A DNA stretch of 64,000 nucleotides from Sandaracinaceae bacterium (GCA_019637095.1 JAHBWG010000039.1:1-64000); one strand, 5' to 3'. Positions 12,772-25,470 are shown, counted from the stretch's first letter. Notes: generated from the letters alone by a model not told the origin. Translations and numbers: made by a program.

Positions 12772-12857
12772 GGGGACGATCCTCGTCATTTCGTCATTCC
12801 GCTCGCGTCGCAAGCGTGGCGCAAGCCGAGAGAGACGAAATGACGAGGATCGTCCCC
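12772..12857. repeat. Long perfect inverted repeat (24-bp arms), copy 1 of a dispersed palindromic element
   Basis: The arms at 12772-12795 and 12834-12857 are perfect reverse complements over 24 bases, beginning GGGGACGATCCTCGTCATTT and enclosing a 38-base loop. The element fills most of the space between two convergent genes. A closely related element lies at 39855-39925; the left arms of the two copies share 25 of 27 bases, and both start within eight bases of a stop codon. No T tract follows, so it does not look like a simple rho-independent terminator. It resembles REP/BIME or a miniature mobile palindrome. Confidence 0.85.
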
Positions 12858-12897
12858 ATGGAGCGAGGCTGCTCCAGGCCGACGTCGGCTGCCCGCC

Positions 12898-14115
12898 TCA
12901 GTACCCGGCGCGCATCTCCGCGCGATCGCCGCGCTCGACCTCGCGCACCGAGCGCGTGATCATGAGCGTCGCGGAGCTCGGCCGCACGTGCACCACGCGC
13001 CCCTCGGCGATGACCTCGGCCGGGTAGGCCTCGGGCTCGTCGGGCGGGTCGACGAGCGCCCCGTGCTCGCGCGCGGGCGCGCTCAGCCCGGCGCGCCAGC
13101 GATCGCCGGCCGCGGTGAGGAAGAAGCGGTGGCCCGGCTGCACCCCGTCCTCGCTGCCGATCGGGATGAAGACGATCTGCTGATCCCCTTGGAGCTGGAG
13201 CGGCAGGAGCGTCGCGGCGACGTGCGTCTCGCGGTCGCGATCGGCGACGCGCGGGGGGACGAGGTCGAACCGGCGCGGCACCGGCGCGACGCGGTAGCCG
13301 CGCTCGATCGGATCGAGCGCGTCGATGATCGTCGCGCGCGCGGTGCGGCGGTCGCGATCGTACGACTCGATGCGGACCGCGCCGAAGATCCGGACGAGCT
13401 CGCCCTCCCCGTCCTCCTCGCGCTGCTCGCGATCGATCTCGCGGTAGATCGTGTGCTCGCCCGCCGGGGTCCCGCGGTAGTCCTCGCCGAACTCGAGGTA
13501 CACGGTGTCGAACGGCGCGAGGAGCATGTGGTCCTCCGGCGAGCCGACCACGACGCCGGCCTGATCGAGCGCGTCGCGATCGAGGAAGCCCATCTGCCGG
13601 AGGTGCACGGTCCCGGCCTGAAACGTGCGCGCGGGGCCCCGGACGCCGGGCTGCGCCGGCTGGGCGGTCTCGACGACCTCGCCCGGCGCGAGCAGCCGCA
13701 GCTGGTCGTGCGGGTAGATCCAGTGCGGGTTGGTGACCTCGGGGTTGTACGACCACACCCGCGGCCACTCCCACGGGTTGCCGTAGAAGCGCCCGGTCAC
13801 GTCCCAGAGCGTGTCGCCGCGGCGCACCGTGTAGACGTGCGGGATCATCCGGCGGCGCACGTTGCCCTGGATCCGGATGCCGTCGCGGTTGCGGCGCGCC
13901 TCCTCGAGGCTCTGCGCCTCGTCCTCGTACACGCCGAACTGCGCGGCGGACTCGGACGCGACCGACGCGAGCGCACCGACGACGAGCGCGCAGCCCGCCG
14001 CGCGGGCGAGGCGCGGGAGCCACGCGACGGCGCCGCGCGAGAGCCACGCCGCGCCGCGGGCCCACGGGGCCCCGCCGCTCGCGCGAAGCGAACCTACGAG
14101 TCCAAGGGTCCTCAC
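12898..14115 (-). CDS. LysM-domain envelope protein
   Basis: About 405 residues. A hydrophobic segment (AAGCALVVGALASVASESAAQ, roughly residues 32-53) looks like a late signal peptide or anchor. It is followed by a LysM-like module with VYTVRRGDTLWDVTGRFYGN, which binds peptidoglycan-type glycans, and then WSYNPEVTNPHWIYPHDQL. The C-terminal half is beta-rich, repeats similar 90-residue units and has no enzyme motif. A GTG at 14115 has GGAGG nine bases upstream; the alternative ATG at 14124 has that GGAGG directly against it, so the later start is preferred. Either start follows or overlaps the stop of the CpoB-like gene, so the two form an operon and probably work together at the cell wall. 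Confidence 0.8.
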   Translation of the reverse strand: MRTLGLVGSLRASGGAPWARGAAWLSRGAVAWLPRLARAAGCALVVGALASVASESAAQFGVYEDEAQSLEEARRNRDGIRIQGNVRRRMIPHVYTVRRGDTLWDVTGRFYGNPWEWPRVWSYNPEVTNPHWIYPHDQLRLLAPGEVVETAQPAQPGVRGPARTFQAGTVHLRQMGFLDRDALDQAGVVVGSPEDHMLLAPFDTVYLEFGEDYRGTPAGEHTIYREIDREQREEDGEGELVRIFGAVRIESYDRDRRTARATIIDALDPIERGYRVAPVPRRFDLVPPRVADRDRETHVAATLLPLQLQGDQQIVFIPIGSEDGVQPGHRFFLTAAGDRWRAGLSAPAREHGALVDPPDEPEAYPAEVIAEGRVVHVRPSSATLMITRSVREVERGDRAEMRAGY

Positions 14116-14116
14116 G

Positions 14117-15061
14117 TCACGCATCCTCCCGCGACGCCATCCGCGCCGCCACGGTGTCCGGGTATTGCTGGCGCAGCCGCGAGAAGACGCGGCGCGCGCG
14201 GTCGCGCTGGCCCATCCGCTCGTAGCAGAGGCCGATGCGCAGGAGCGCGTCCGGCACCTTGTTGCCGCGCGGGTAGCGCTCGATGAGCGCGGAGAAGCGC
14301 GCGAGCGCCCCGCCGAAGTCCCCGCGCGAGTAGTCGATCTCCGCGCGCCAGTACATCGCGTTGTCGGCGTAGGGGTGGCTCGGGTGCTCGCGCACGAAGT
14401 CGTCGAAGCCTCGGATCGCGTCCGGGATGCGGCGCTCGGTGAAGGCGGCGAGCGCGACCCGATACGCGCGGCTCGCCGCGTCGGCGGCGGGGGTCGGCGC
14501 CGCCGGAGGCGCCGCCTCGAGCACGTCGACCGGCGCGCGCGGGATCGCGGGGACGCCCGCGGTGGGGTCTTCGGCGGTGCCGAAGACGGGGAGGCGCGCC
14601 GCGGCGAGCGGCGGCGCCTCGACCCAGGCCGGCGCCTCCGGGCCGGGGAGCGCGGTGACGCCGCGCGCGTTCGCCGCGGGGCGCGCCGCGTCGAGCGCGA
14701 CGGGCGCGCTTCCGTAGAGGCGCAGCACCGGGCGCGGGCCCTCGTCGCGCGCCTCTTCCGTCTCGGCGGCGCTCGCGCTCGCGGCCGCCGCGGTCGGCTC
14801 GCACGCGGGGGCCTGCGTGATGCGCACCACCCGGCGCGCCGCGTCCTCGCGCAGCGCCGCGACCTCGTCGCGCAGCTCCGTCGCCTCCGCGCGCGCGAGG
14901 CCGAGCTGCGTGCTCAGCTCGCGGTTCTGCCGGCGCAGCGTCGCGACGAGCTCCGGCTCGGCCTCCGCCGCGAGCGACGCGGGGGCGGCGGGCGCCGGCG
15001 GCGGCGCGGCGGCGCAGCCCGCGAGCGAGCAGAGGATCGGCAGGAGGAGGCGCAGTCTCAC
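14117..15061 (-). CDS. CpoB/YbgF-like TPR lipoprotein
   Basis: A 314-residue predicted lipoprotein with GTG start and signal sequence MRLRLLLPILCSLAGC (lipobox LAGC, Cys16). A coiled coil (LVATLRRQNRELSTQLGLAR) follows, then an Ala/Pro-rich linker. The C-terminal 130 residues hold tetratricopeptide repeats such as AFTERRIPDAIRGFDDFVRE and MYWRAEIDYSRGDFGGALAR. This order (signal, coiled coil, TPR) is that of CpoB/YbgF, which coordinates outer-membrane constriction with peptidoglycan synthesis in other bacteria. The Tol genes are far away at 51.4 kb, so the functional link is inferred. The downstream LysM gene is coupled to it. Confidence 0.8.
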   Translation of the reverse strand: MRLRLLLPILCSLAGCAAAPPPAPAAPASLAAEAEPELVATLRRQNRELSTQLGLARAEATELRDEVAALREDAARRVVRITQAPACEPTAAAASASAAETEEARDEGPRPVLRLYGSAPVALDAARPAANARGVTALPGPEAPAWVEAPPLAAARLPVFGTAEDPTAGVPAIPRAPVDVLEAAPPAAPTPAADAASRAYRVALAAFTERRIPDAIRGFDDFVREHPSHPYADNAMYWRAEIDYSRGDFGGALARFSALIERYPRGNKVPDALLRIGLCYERMGQRDRARRVFSRLRQQYPDTVAARMASREDA

Positions 15062-15128
15062 GGCAGCGCTCCCATCGTAGGGAGCGCCCGGTTCGGCGGC
15101 AAAAAAACCGGCGCCCTCCCCCGGTCGC

Positions 15129-15935
15129 TCAGGCGCGGCGCCAGCTGCCGCCGATCGGCTGGCGCGCGGGCGTCCGCACCGCGTCGCGCACCGCGGTGCC
15201 GAGCGGCTGGATCGCGAGGAAGTACGCGACGCAGAGCGCGCCGCCGATCGTGCTGATCGTCCCGAACCACGGGGACCACAGCGCGAGCGCGCTCACCCCG
15301 ACCAGCCCGACGAGCGAGAGCACCACGAAGCCGACGAGGAGCCGCGCCTTCTGCGCCGTCCAGCCGAACGGCTCGACCATCGAGACGAGCAGCGGCTCGT
15401 CCTCGCGCGGCACCACGCCCTGTTCGCCGCGGTCGCCCACGACCCACACGCGATCGCCCGCGCGCACCGACACGAGCACCTCGCGGCGGTAGCCTTTGTA
15501 CTTCGAGGCCTCGCCGAACGCCTCGTCGAACACCTCCGCCGAAGGGCACGCGTGCGCCTCCGCCGCGCGCTCGGGCGCGATCCACACCTCGCTCAGGCCC
15601 GGCGGCGCGGGCGCGACGCGCACGGGCCCCTCGGGCGTCTCGAGCACGCCGCCGAGCACCTCGAACGACTGCGGGCCGTCGGTGAAGAGGATGCGCGCGG
15701 GGCCCCGCGTGGTGATCGCGCGACCGAGCTGCGCGACGTGGCGCACCGCGAAGGGCTCGCCCTCGGCGACGACGCCGCTCGAGAGGCGCCGCTCCTCTCG
15801 CGCGCGCCGGAACCGCGCGCGCACGTCGATCACGGCGCGCAGCTGCTTGAGGGCGACCGCGAGCACGAGCAGGCCGTTGACCCAGAGCACCCCGAGGGCG
15901 AGCAGCCCCATGATCTCGCGCGTGAGCACGGGCAC
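15129..15935 (-). CDS. Membrane protein of unknown function in a desaturase operon
   Basis: A 268-residue protein with one hydrophobic segment near the N-terminus (LLALGVLWVNGLLVLAVAL) and a pair near the C-terminus (LLVGFVVLSLVGLVGVSALAL and an adjacent segment), enclosing a soluble region of about 150 residues. I do not recognise the family; the layout resembles membrane-anchored GIDE/E3-like or YlmH-type soluble loops, but no zinc ligands are visible. The GTG start directly abuts the stop of the upstream desaturase, so it is the third gene of that operon and may assist or regulate lipid modification at the membrane. That role is inference only. Confidence 0.7.
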   Translation of the reverse strand: MPVLTREIMGLLALGVLWVNGLLVLAVALKQLRAVIDVRARFRRAREERRLSSGVVAEGEPFAVRHVAQLGRAITTRGPARILFTDGPQSFEVLGGVLETPEGPVRVAPAPPGLSEVWIAPERAAEAHACPSAEVFDEAFGEASKYKGYRREVLVSVRAGDRVWVVGDRGEQGVVPREDEPLLVSMVEPFGWTAQKARLLVGFVVLSLVGLVGVSALALWSPWFGTISTIGGALCVAYFLAIQPLGTAVRDAVRTPARQPIGGSWRRA

Positions 15936-16892
15936 TCAGCTCGCGACGGCCTCGGCCTCCGCCTCGGCGCGGCGCACGGCGCGATCCGCCAGCTCGATCC
16001 GGTCGGCGCCCACCTCGGCCGCGGCGACGTCGCGCTGCGCCGGGCGCCGGAAGTGGAAGACGAACGTCCGCAGCAGGTAGAGCACCATCGACGGCTCGTC
16101 GAGGCTCGGATCCATCCGCGAGACGCACTCTCGCTCGTGCGCCTCGGCGAGGGCCGACCAGTGCAGCCCGGCGCGGTTGTGGTGGATCGTGTGGTAGCCG
16201 TTGTTGCACATCACCCAGTTGAACCACTTGCCGACGAAGTTGCGCGAGTGGTTCCACTCGCTCGTCACGTCGCACCCGTCGTGCTGGATCAGGTTGATGC
16301 GCAGGATCCCGCGCGCGCCCCAGAGCTGCGGCAGCAGGATGAAGAAGAGGGTCGTCCAGAAGTCGAAGACGAAGAGCACCCCCGTGAGGCCGAACGCGAA
16401 CAGCTGCTCGAGCAGGTACTGACGCCGGAAGTCTTGTTGACGCGTCGTCTGCGCCCAGCGGCTCACGCCGTTGAACGTGTTGGGGCCCACGACGTTCGGG
16501 AAGTGCAGCAGGTTCAGGAGGTGCCACGAGAACGAGACGTTGTCGGGCGCCGCCCAGTCGGGCTTTCCGTCGTCGTCGAAGTGGTGGTGGACGATGTTGT
16601 GGGACGCGAGGTTCGCCGACGCCGGGTACAGCGCGCCGAAGCTCAGGACGCCGCGGAAGATGCGGTTCAGCGGCCGGCTCTTGAACATCCCCTTGTGCAG
16701 GTGGTTGTGGATCACCACCGCGTTGAGGAAGCTGAGGTAGCAGGCGCCCGCGAAGAACACGACGTTGCGGCACTCCTCGACGAAGTACATCGAGAAGAGC
16801 AGCACCCAGTAGAGCGAGACGATCCCGATCTGCCGGTAGTCGGCGACGTCGTGCAGGAGCCAGTCGCCTCGATCCTTCGCGCGCGCGCCCAT
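15936..16892 (-). CDS. Fatty-acid desaturase family protein (second of a tandem pair)
   Basis: A 318-residue membrane protein with the three histidine clusters of diiron membrane desaturases: HNHLH at residues 62-66, HNIVHHH at 98-104 and HTIHH at 234-238, plus an extra QHDGCD segment near 203 that may donate another ligand. Hydrophobic segments lie around residues 23-38, 45-60 and 165-190. The reaction would be oxygen-dependent desaturation or hydroxylation of a lipid acyl chain. It starts three bases after the stop of the other desaturase. The two proteins differ clearly from each other, so this is not a recent duplication. Substrate and regioselectivity cannot be read from sequence. Confidence 0.85.
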   Translation of the reverse strand: MGARAKDRGDWLLHDVADYRQIGIVSLYWVLLFSMYFVEECRNVVFFAGACYLSFLNAVVIHNHLHKGMFKSRPLNRIFRGVLSFGALYPASANLASHNIVHHHFDDDGKPDWAAPDNVSFSWHLLNLLHFPNVVGPNTFNGVSRWAQTTRQQDFRRQYLLEQLFAFGLTGVLFVFDFWTTLFFILLPQLWGARGILRINLIQHDGCDVTSEWNHSRNFVGKWFNWVMCNNGYHTIHHNRAGLHWSALAEAHERECVSRMDPSLDEPSMVLYLLRTFVFHFRRPAQRDVAAAEVGADRIELADRAVRRAEAEAEAVAS

Positions 16893-16895
16893 CGC

Positions 16896-17762
16896 TCAGG
16901 CCACCGCGGGGGCTTCGTCTTCCTCGTCGTCCGCCGGCGCGCCGACCCGCGCCTGCGCCTTGGCGCGCAGGTGCGCGGGCGCCTTCATCGGGTTGAAGAG
17001 CATCGCCAGCTTGTGGTGCGTGCCGTGGAAGTAGATCCCGAAGAAGATCCGGTTGCCGATCCAGAACCAGCCGTAGTCGAGGTCGGCCGGCGCGATCGGA
17101 TACTCGGGCCGGTGCGCGTTGTGCCCCGACCAGTTGAAGTGGATCACGAAGAGCGCGGCGCCGACGAACGCGGGCAGGTACACGAGGAAGAACCCGCTCG
17201 GCCCGAGCAGCAGGAAGTAGAAGAACAGCATGCACACGCCGCTGACGAACGAGAGGCGCGCGCGCCACCGCTCGTAGCGGCGGGTCTGGGCCGTGTCGCC
17301 GTGCGTGTCGTAGTACTCCTGGCGCAGCTGCAGCTCGACGTTGATCAGCGTGTTGATCGCGTAGCGCCAGTAGCCGCGCTCGGCGGGGTGCGGATCGCGC
17401 ACCGGGTCGTCGGAGTACCGGTGGTGGCGGCGGTGGACGATCTCCCACGACGCGAACTTCGTCAGCACCAGCGCCCCGGTGAGCTCGCCCATCAGGCGGT
17501 TGATCGCCTTGGGGAAGTTCCCGTGCGACGCGTTGTGCACGAAGACGTGCGCCATGATCATCACGTAGAGCGCGGGCGGGAGGAGCCCGAGGTGCCAGAG
17601 GTGGAGCTCCGGCAACAGGCCCTGCCAGCCAGACTGGATCAGCGCGAGCGCGCCCGTCAGCGCCGCCACCGCGTAGAACGAGTCGTACCAGACGTAGAAC
17701 GTCGGGTGGCGCCGGAACTGGGCGAACGGGGAGGTCGTGAGGGAAGCCGCGATCGAGCTCAC
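16896..17762 (-). CDS. Fatty-acid desaturase family protein (first of a tandem pair)
   Basis: About 288 residues from a GTG at 17762 preceded by AAGGAG with eight-base spacing. A longer frame to 17876 exists but its extra 38 residues look non-coding. Histidine boxes are HVFVHNASHG (72-81), HRRHH (110-114) and HGTHH (246-250), with an additional HFNWSGHNAH segment near 208, consistent with a diiron membrane desaturase or related hydroxylase. Hydrophobic spans lie near 32-45, 57-75, 172-188 and 190-208. The C-terminal tail is acidic (DDEEDE). It heads the three-gene operon 17762 to 15129. A hairpin sits in the leader just upstream of the ribosome-binding site. Confidence 0.85.
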   Translation of the reverse strand: MSSIAASLTTSPFAQFRRHPTFYVWYDSFYAVAALTGALALIQSGWQGLLPELHLWHLGLLPPALYVMIMAHVFVHNASHGNFPKAINRLMGELTGALVLTKFASWEIVHRRHHRYSDDPVRDPHPAERGYWRYAINTLINVELQLRQEYYDTHGDTAQTRRYERWRARLSFVSGVCMLFFYFLLLGPSGFFLVYLPAFVGAALFVIHFNWSGHNAHRPEYPIAPADLDYGWFWIGNRIFFGIYFHGTHHKLAMLFNPMKAPAHLRAKAQARVGAPADDEEDEAPAVA

Positions 17763-17786
17763 GTGGCAGACTCCTTGTGGCTCCCG

Positions 17787-17808
17787 GGCCCGCTGCAGAG
17801 AGCGGGCC
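17787..17808 (-). promoter_or_regulatory. Hairpin in the desaturase leader
   Basis: GGCCCGCT (17787-17794) pairs perfectly with AGCGGGCC (17801-17808) around a six-base loop. On the minus-strand transcript it ends ten bases before the AAGGAG ribosome-binding site of the first desaturase. It could modulate translation or mRNA stability. The 17763-17974 interval between divergent genes also contains the only locally AT-rich stretch (about 17820-17870), where the desaturase promoter probably lies; no clear -35/-10 pair was assigned. Confidence 0.4.
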
Positions 17809-17974
17809 GGGCGAGCAGTGCGAGGACATATTCCAGAACGAGCGAGTTTTCCAGTACCCAGCGTGATCTGGCTCAACCAGTCGGCGGCCGCGCCGTGCCA
17901 GCGGGTTCACGGTGCGGGCGGATTCGGCCCGCGCGCCCGCGCACACCCCGCGCGGGACGTGCCATACTCCCTCC

Positions 17975-21209
<3,235 letters not shown>

Positions 21210-21222
21210 GGGCGCGGGGCGC

Positions 21223-22923
21223 TCACTGGCGCGCGAAGACGCACTGCTGGTCAGGGGCGATCGGGCGGGCCTCCGTCGTCCCCGTCGCGAGCTCGTAGCG
21301 GTAGACGTGCGGCGCGAAGCTGGCATCGTCGCCGAGCACGAAGAGCTGGCCGGCCGCGGCGTCGACGACGGGGTGCCGGTTGGAGCTCCGGATCCCGCGG
21401 ATCGATCCGCGCCGCGTCGCCTCGCCCGAGCTCGGATCGATCTCGACCACGTGGATCTCGCCCGTCGCGCTCTCCCCGAGCGCGAGGAGCGCGCCGTCGG
21501 GCCCGAGCCCCGCGAGGTGGAGCGCGTCCGACACCCCTCGGATCGCGACGGCGCGCGGCGGACCGCCGTCGAGCTCGACCACGTGCAGCGTGTCTGGCGC
21601 GCCGGCCCCGCCGGACACCGCGAGCACGGCGTCCCGGACGCGATCGTAGTAGAGGATGGGGGTCTCGTGCCCGTTGCGGCGCCACTCTGCCGAGGTCGCG
21701 AGCGTGCCCACCGGCGTCGCTGCGCCGGTCGTCGGGTCGAGGAGGCGCACGGCGTGCGCACCCGATGCATCGGTCACCGCGCTCACCAAGCGTCCGTCCC
21801 GCGTGACGCCGGCGAGCACGTCGCAGCAGGTCCCTCCGAGGCGCGTGCTCCTCGAGACGCCGGTGGTGAGCTCGAGCTCGTAGAGCGTGTTTCCCCCCTC
21901 GTCGGCGCGTGTGAACCCTGTCGCGTAGACGCGCTCGGCGCGCTCGTCGAGCACCAGGTCGGCACGCCAACCGTAGAGATCCCCGAGCTCTCCGAGGGGC
22001 GCACGCGCGGCGCGCTCGGCGTCGAGCCGGTAGACGGCTTGTCGCGCTCCGTCCCAGCTCGAGCAGACGAGGTCGAACAGCGGGCCGGGCATCGGCGCTG
22101 GCTCTCCGACGGGCAGATCGCCGAGGTCGACGCACGCGGCGGCGCTGGCGGGGACGACGAGCGTGGACGGCTCGCGGGCGCCGGCGCGCAGGACGTATCG
22201 ACTCGCCGGGACGAGCGACGAGAGGCGGAACACGCCCTCGGCGTCGGTGCTCGCCGTTGCCCCGCCGAGCGCGCCCGAGCGCCAGCCGGGGCACGTCGTC
22301 TCTTCGAGCGTGGCGACGACGAGCGCTCCGCCGATCCCCACTCCGTCCGCGTCGACCAGCCGACCCGAGGCGCAAGCTCGGTCGCATCCGAGATCGGCGT
22401 TCCAGAAGCTGAAGTGGCTGACCTCGCCCACGTAGGCGTCCCCTCGGCGCTCCACCGCCCCTTCCTCGAGCCAGAGGGCGCGCGCCTCGTCGAGCCACCA
22501 GAGCGGCATGGTGTCCGGGCCCTCGGCGATGGCGGGGATCGCGATCGTCGCCCGCACGCCTGGCCGCAGGTCGAGCGGACGCCCGCCCGCGTCGCGGAAC
22601 GCGATCTCGACCACGCCGTAGGAGATGAGGGTGACCTCCTGCCCGTCCCTGTCGCGCCCGTCGAAGCCGCCGGGCATGTCGGTCGGGACGCTCGTCGGCC
22701 CGAGCACGCGTCGCAACGCCGCGGTCGCGTTGCCCTCGGGCGCGGCGCCCGAGGCGGTGACGAGCGCGTTCGCCGGGAGCGTGACGACGACGCCCTCGTC
22801 CGACCGCAGCTCCTGATCCCGGCCCGGGTCGAAGCCGACCCCCGTGGGCCCGCTCGCCTCGGAGCACCCCCACGCCGCCACGACCGCGAGCGCACTCACC
22901 TCGCGCAGCCCAACCCACCGCAT
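21223..22923 (-). CDS. Large lipoprotein with carboxypeptidase-regulatory-like domain and a beta-propeller-like C-terminus
   Basis: A 566-residue predicted lipoprotein with Cys20 following MRWVGLREVSALAVVAAWG. Residues about 40-190 are beta-rich, with a VVVTLPANAL segment and an HFSFWNADLGCD segment. This pattern also occurs in surface proteins that precede carboxypeptidase-regulatory-like folds. Residues 195-260 (ASGRLVDADGVGIGGALV...TDAEGVFRLSSL) match such a fold. The last 290 residues contain repeated strands with YD, LDPTTG and IDPSSG motifs like WD40/NHL-type propeller blades. It is probably exported to the cell surface. No enzyme motif is seen. It is convergent with hemB and stands alone. 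Confidence 0.7.
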   Translation of the reverse strand: MRWVGLREVSALAVVAAWGCSEASGPTGVGFDPGRDQELRSDEGVVVTLPANALVTASGAAPEGNATAALRRVLGPTSVPTDMPGGFDGRDRDGQEVTLISYGVVEIAFRDAGGRPLDLRPGVRATIAIPAIAEGPDTMPLWWLDEARALWLEEGAVERRGDAYVGEVSHFSFWNADLGCDRACASGRLVDADGVGIGGALVVATLEETTCPGWRSGALGGATASTDAEGVFRLSSLVPASRYVLRAGAREPSTLVVPASAAACVDLGDLPVGEPAPMPGPLFDLVCSSWDGARQAVYRLDAERAARAPLGELGDLYGWRADLVLDERAERVYATGFTRADEGGNTLYELELTTGVSRSTRLGGTCCDVLAGVTRDGRLVSAVTDASGAHAVRLLDPTTGAATPVGTLATSAEWRRNGHETPILYYDRVRDAVLAVSGGAGAPDTLHVVELDGGPPRAVAIRGVSDALHLAGLGPDGALLALGESATGEIHVVEIDPSSGEATRRGSIRGIRSSNRHPVVDAAAGQLFVLGDDASFAPHVYRYELATGTTEARPIAPDQQCVFARQ

Positions 22924-23024
22924 GGCGGGATCCTACCCCCTCCGAACGGTCGCCGTCATGGCCTACCCGCCCGCGATCGTGACGGGCAGCGGGGCGAGAG
23001 AGTACCGTCGGCCGCGAGCGGCGC

Positions 23025-23660
23025 ATGGCGGCAAAGATCCTCGTCGTCTACTCCCACCCCAACCCGAAGAGCTTCTCGCGCGCGGTCCTCGAGTCGGTGC
23101 TCGCGGGGCTCGGGCGGGCCGAGTGCGAGGTGCAGCTGCTCGACCTCTACGCCGAGGGGTTCGACCCGGTGCTCGTGGTGGACGAGCAGCGGCGGCGACG
23201 GGACCTCCACCGCGTGGAGTACACGCAGCCGTACCGCGAGCAGATCGCGTGGTGCGACGCGATGGTGTTCGTCTATCCGGTCTGGTGGGGTGGCTTCCCG
23301 GCGATGCTGAAGGGCTACCTCGATCGGACGTTCGTCTCGGGGCTGACCTACTCGTTCGAGGGACGGCCCGAGAGCGCCGTGTTCCCTCACGGGCTCATGC
23401 GCGGGCGGGAGGCGCACTTCTTCTACACGCTCGACTCGCCGGCGCTCGTCGCGTTCGTCGACCCGGGCTGGCTCTCGAACTACTTCACGGTCTTCCGCTA
23501 CTGCGGCTTCGGGCCGGTGCGACGCTACTACCTCGCACGCCTCAAGCGCACGACCCCGGAGCAGCGGGAGCGCTGGCTCGCGCGCGTGTCCGAGCACGCG
23601 AGGGCGATCGGCGCGCGGCTGACGCGGCGCCGGGAGGTCGCCGCGGTCTCGACGCGGTAG
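23025..23660 (+). CDS. NAD(P)H dehydrogenase (quinone)-type flavoprotein
   Basis: A 211-residue flavodoxin-like-fold protein of the NQO/MdaB/KefF family. The N-terminal strand and FMN or FAD phosphate loop is ILVVYSHPNPKSFSRA. The YPVWWGGFPAMLKGYLDRTF segment contributes the isoalloxazine-binding wall and dimer contact. The FYTLDSP region and a final Arg-rich helix complete the fold. Such enzymes reduce quinones by two electrons. The next gene follows ten bases later, and a shared transcript with the acyl-CoA dehydrogenase is likely. Confidence 0.85.
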   Translation: MAAKILVVYSHPNPKSFSRAVLESVLAGLGRAECEVQLLDLYAEGFDPVLVVDEQRRRRDLHRVEYTQPYREQIAWCDAMVFVYPVWWGGFPAMLKGYLDRTFVSGLTYSFEGRPESAVFPHGLMRGREAHFFYTLDSPALVAFVDPGWLSNYFTVFRYCGFGPVRRYYLARLKRTTPEQRERWLARVSEHARAIGARLTRRREVAAVSTR

Positions 23661-23669
23661 GCTCGGCCC

Positions 23670-25412
23670 GTGGCCAACCCCCTCGTCGATGATCGGCTCG
23701 TGGACCTGGTGCTGTGGGAGGTCGTGGAGGCGGAGCGGCTGACCGCGCTCGAGCGCTTCCGCGATCACTCGCGCGAGACGTTCGAGCTCTACGTCGCGGC
23801 CTGCCGGCGCGTGGCGCGCGAGGTGCTCTTCCCGAGCTACCGCGAGCTCGACGAGGCCGGCGCGCGCCTCGTGGAGGGCAGAGTCGTGCTGCACCCGAAG
23901 ATGCGCGAGCTGTACGCGCAGCTCCGGGAGCTCGGGGTGATCTCGGCGACGCGACCGGAAGCGATGGGCGGAGCCGCGCTGCCGGTGACGATCGCCACGA
24001 TGGCGCACGTCTACTTGCAGGCGGGGAACCTCGCGCCGGCGGCGATGTGCGGGCTGACCACGGGCGCCGCGCACCTCGTCGAGGCGTTCGGCGACGAGGC
24101 GCTGCGCGAGACGTTCGCGCGGCCGATGTACGACGGACGGTGGGCGGGGACCATGGCGCTGACCGAGCCGCAGGCGGGGAGCAGCCTCGCGGACCTGACC
24201 ACCCGCGCGACGCCCGCGGGCGACGGCACGTACCGGATCGACGGAGCGAAGATCTTCATCAGCGGCGGCGACCAGGACGTGACCGAGAACGTGGTCCACC
24301 TGACGCTCGCGCGGATCGATGGCGCGCCGGCGGGGACGCGCGGGATCAGCCTCTTCGCGGTGCCCCGGCTTCGGCCGGAGGGCGGCGCGCTCGTCGACAA
24401 CGACGTGGAGGTGAGCGGGCTGATCCACAAGATCGGGTGGCGCGCCCTGCCGAGCCTGGCGCTCGCGTACGGGAGCCGCGGCGACTGCCGCGGGTGGCTC
24501 GTCGGCGAGCCGCACCGCGGGCTCGCGCAGATGTTCCAGATGATGAACGAGGCGCGCCTGATGATCGGCGTTCAGGGCGCGGCCACCGCCTCGGTCGCCT
24601 ACCACGAGTCGCTCGCGTACGCGCGCGAACGGACACAGGGGCGAGCGCTCGGCGAGGCCGATCCCGCGTCGCCGCCGGTGCCGCTGATCGCGCACGCGGA
24701 CGTGCGTCGGATGCTGCTGCGCCAGAAGGCGATCGTCGACGGGAGCCTGTGCCTCGCCGCCGTGACGGCGCGCTTCGCCGACGAGGCCGCGCACGGCGAC
24801 GCGCGCGCGCAGCTCCTGCTCGATCTGCTCACGCCCGTGACCAAGAGCTTCCCCGCCGAGCGCGGCTACGAAGCGAACACGCTCGCGCTGCAGATCCACG
24901 GCGGCTACGGCTACTCGAGCGAGTACCTGCCCGAGGCGTGGCTGCGCGACCAGAAGCTCAACAGCATCCACGAAGGCACGACCGGCATCCAGGGGCTCGA
25001 CCTGCTCGGCCGCAAGGCGGTGGCGAAGGGCGGCGCGGCGCTCTTCGCGTTCTCGGCCGCCGTGCGCGAGGACCTCGAGAAGAGCGCGCTCGACGTCCGA
25101 GGCGTCCGCGCCGCGCTCGACCGGATCGGCGCGCTCACCGCCGCGCTCGGCGCCCGCGGCCTCGCCGGCGACCTCGAGGGGATGCTCGCGCACAGCGCCG
25201 ACTACCTCGAGGCGTGCTCCATCCTCGTGATCGCATGGATGCACGTTAAGTTGACGAACGCCACACCCGCCGACATCCCCTTCGCGAGCGGCCTCCGCCA
25301 GAGCGCGCGCTACTGGCTCGCGACGGAGGTCCCGCGCGTCGAGCACCTCGCCGCGCTGTGCGAGGCGAACGAGCGCTCGTACCTCGACATGCGCGACGAC
25401 TGGTTCGGCTGA
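23670..25412 (+). CDS. Acyl-CoA dehydrogenase
   Basis: A 580-residue flavoenzyme, GTG start. Motifs in order: an N-terminal helical extension, [15 protein letters not shown] (FAD and substrate loop), [28 protein letters not shown] (FAD binding) and [19 protein letters not shown], whose Glu is the expected catalytic base. Length and the C-terminal extra helical region ([10 protein letters not shown]) match the long AcdB/FadE-like or C-terminal-extended subclass of proteobacteria rather than the 380-residue short-chain enzymes. It would catalyse alpha,beta-dehydrogenation of an acyl-CoA. It is preceded by a flavoprotein gene in the same direction and convergent with the PrsW gene 58 bp away. 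Confidence 0.9.
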   Translation: MANPLVDDRLVDLVLWEVVEAERLTALERFRDHSRETFELYVAACRRVAREVLFPSYRELDEAGARLVEGRVVLHPKMRELYAQLRELGVISATRPEAMGGAALPVTIATMAHVYLQAGNLAPAAMCGLTTGAAHLVEAFGDEALRETFARPMYDGRWAGTMALTEPQAGSSLADLTTRATPAGDGTYRIDGAKIFISGGDQDVTENVVHLTLARIDGAPAGTRGISLFAVPRLRPEGGALVDNDVEVSGLIHKIGWRALPSLALAYGSRGDCRGWLVGEPHRGLAQMFQMMNEARLMIGVQGAATASVAYHESLAYARERTQGRALGEADPASPPVPLIAHADVRRMLLRQKAIVDGSLCLAAVTARFADEAAHGDARAQLLLDLLTPVTKSFPAERGYEANTLALQIHGGYGYSSEYLPEAWLRDQKLNSIHEGTTGIQGLDLLGRKAVAKGGAALFAFSAAVREDLEKSALDVRGVRAALDRIGALTAALGARGLAGDLEGMLAHSADYLEACSILVIAWMHVKLTNATPADIPFASGLRQSARYWLATEVPRVEHLAALCEANERSYLDMRDDWFG

Positions 25413-25470
25413 TCGCGGGGGCCGCCCGCGCGCACCACAGCAAGCCCACTTGCACCCCCCGAACGACGCA

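Noticed and set aside
17877-17974. Longer forms of the first desaturase (to 17876) and of the receiver-like protein (from 17912)
   Set aside because: The extra N-terminal residues are Arg/Pro-rich and lack ribosome-binding sites, while the GTG at 17762 has a good AAGGAG site. For the receiver-like protein the GTG at 17975 gives a compact start, though with weaker support.
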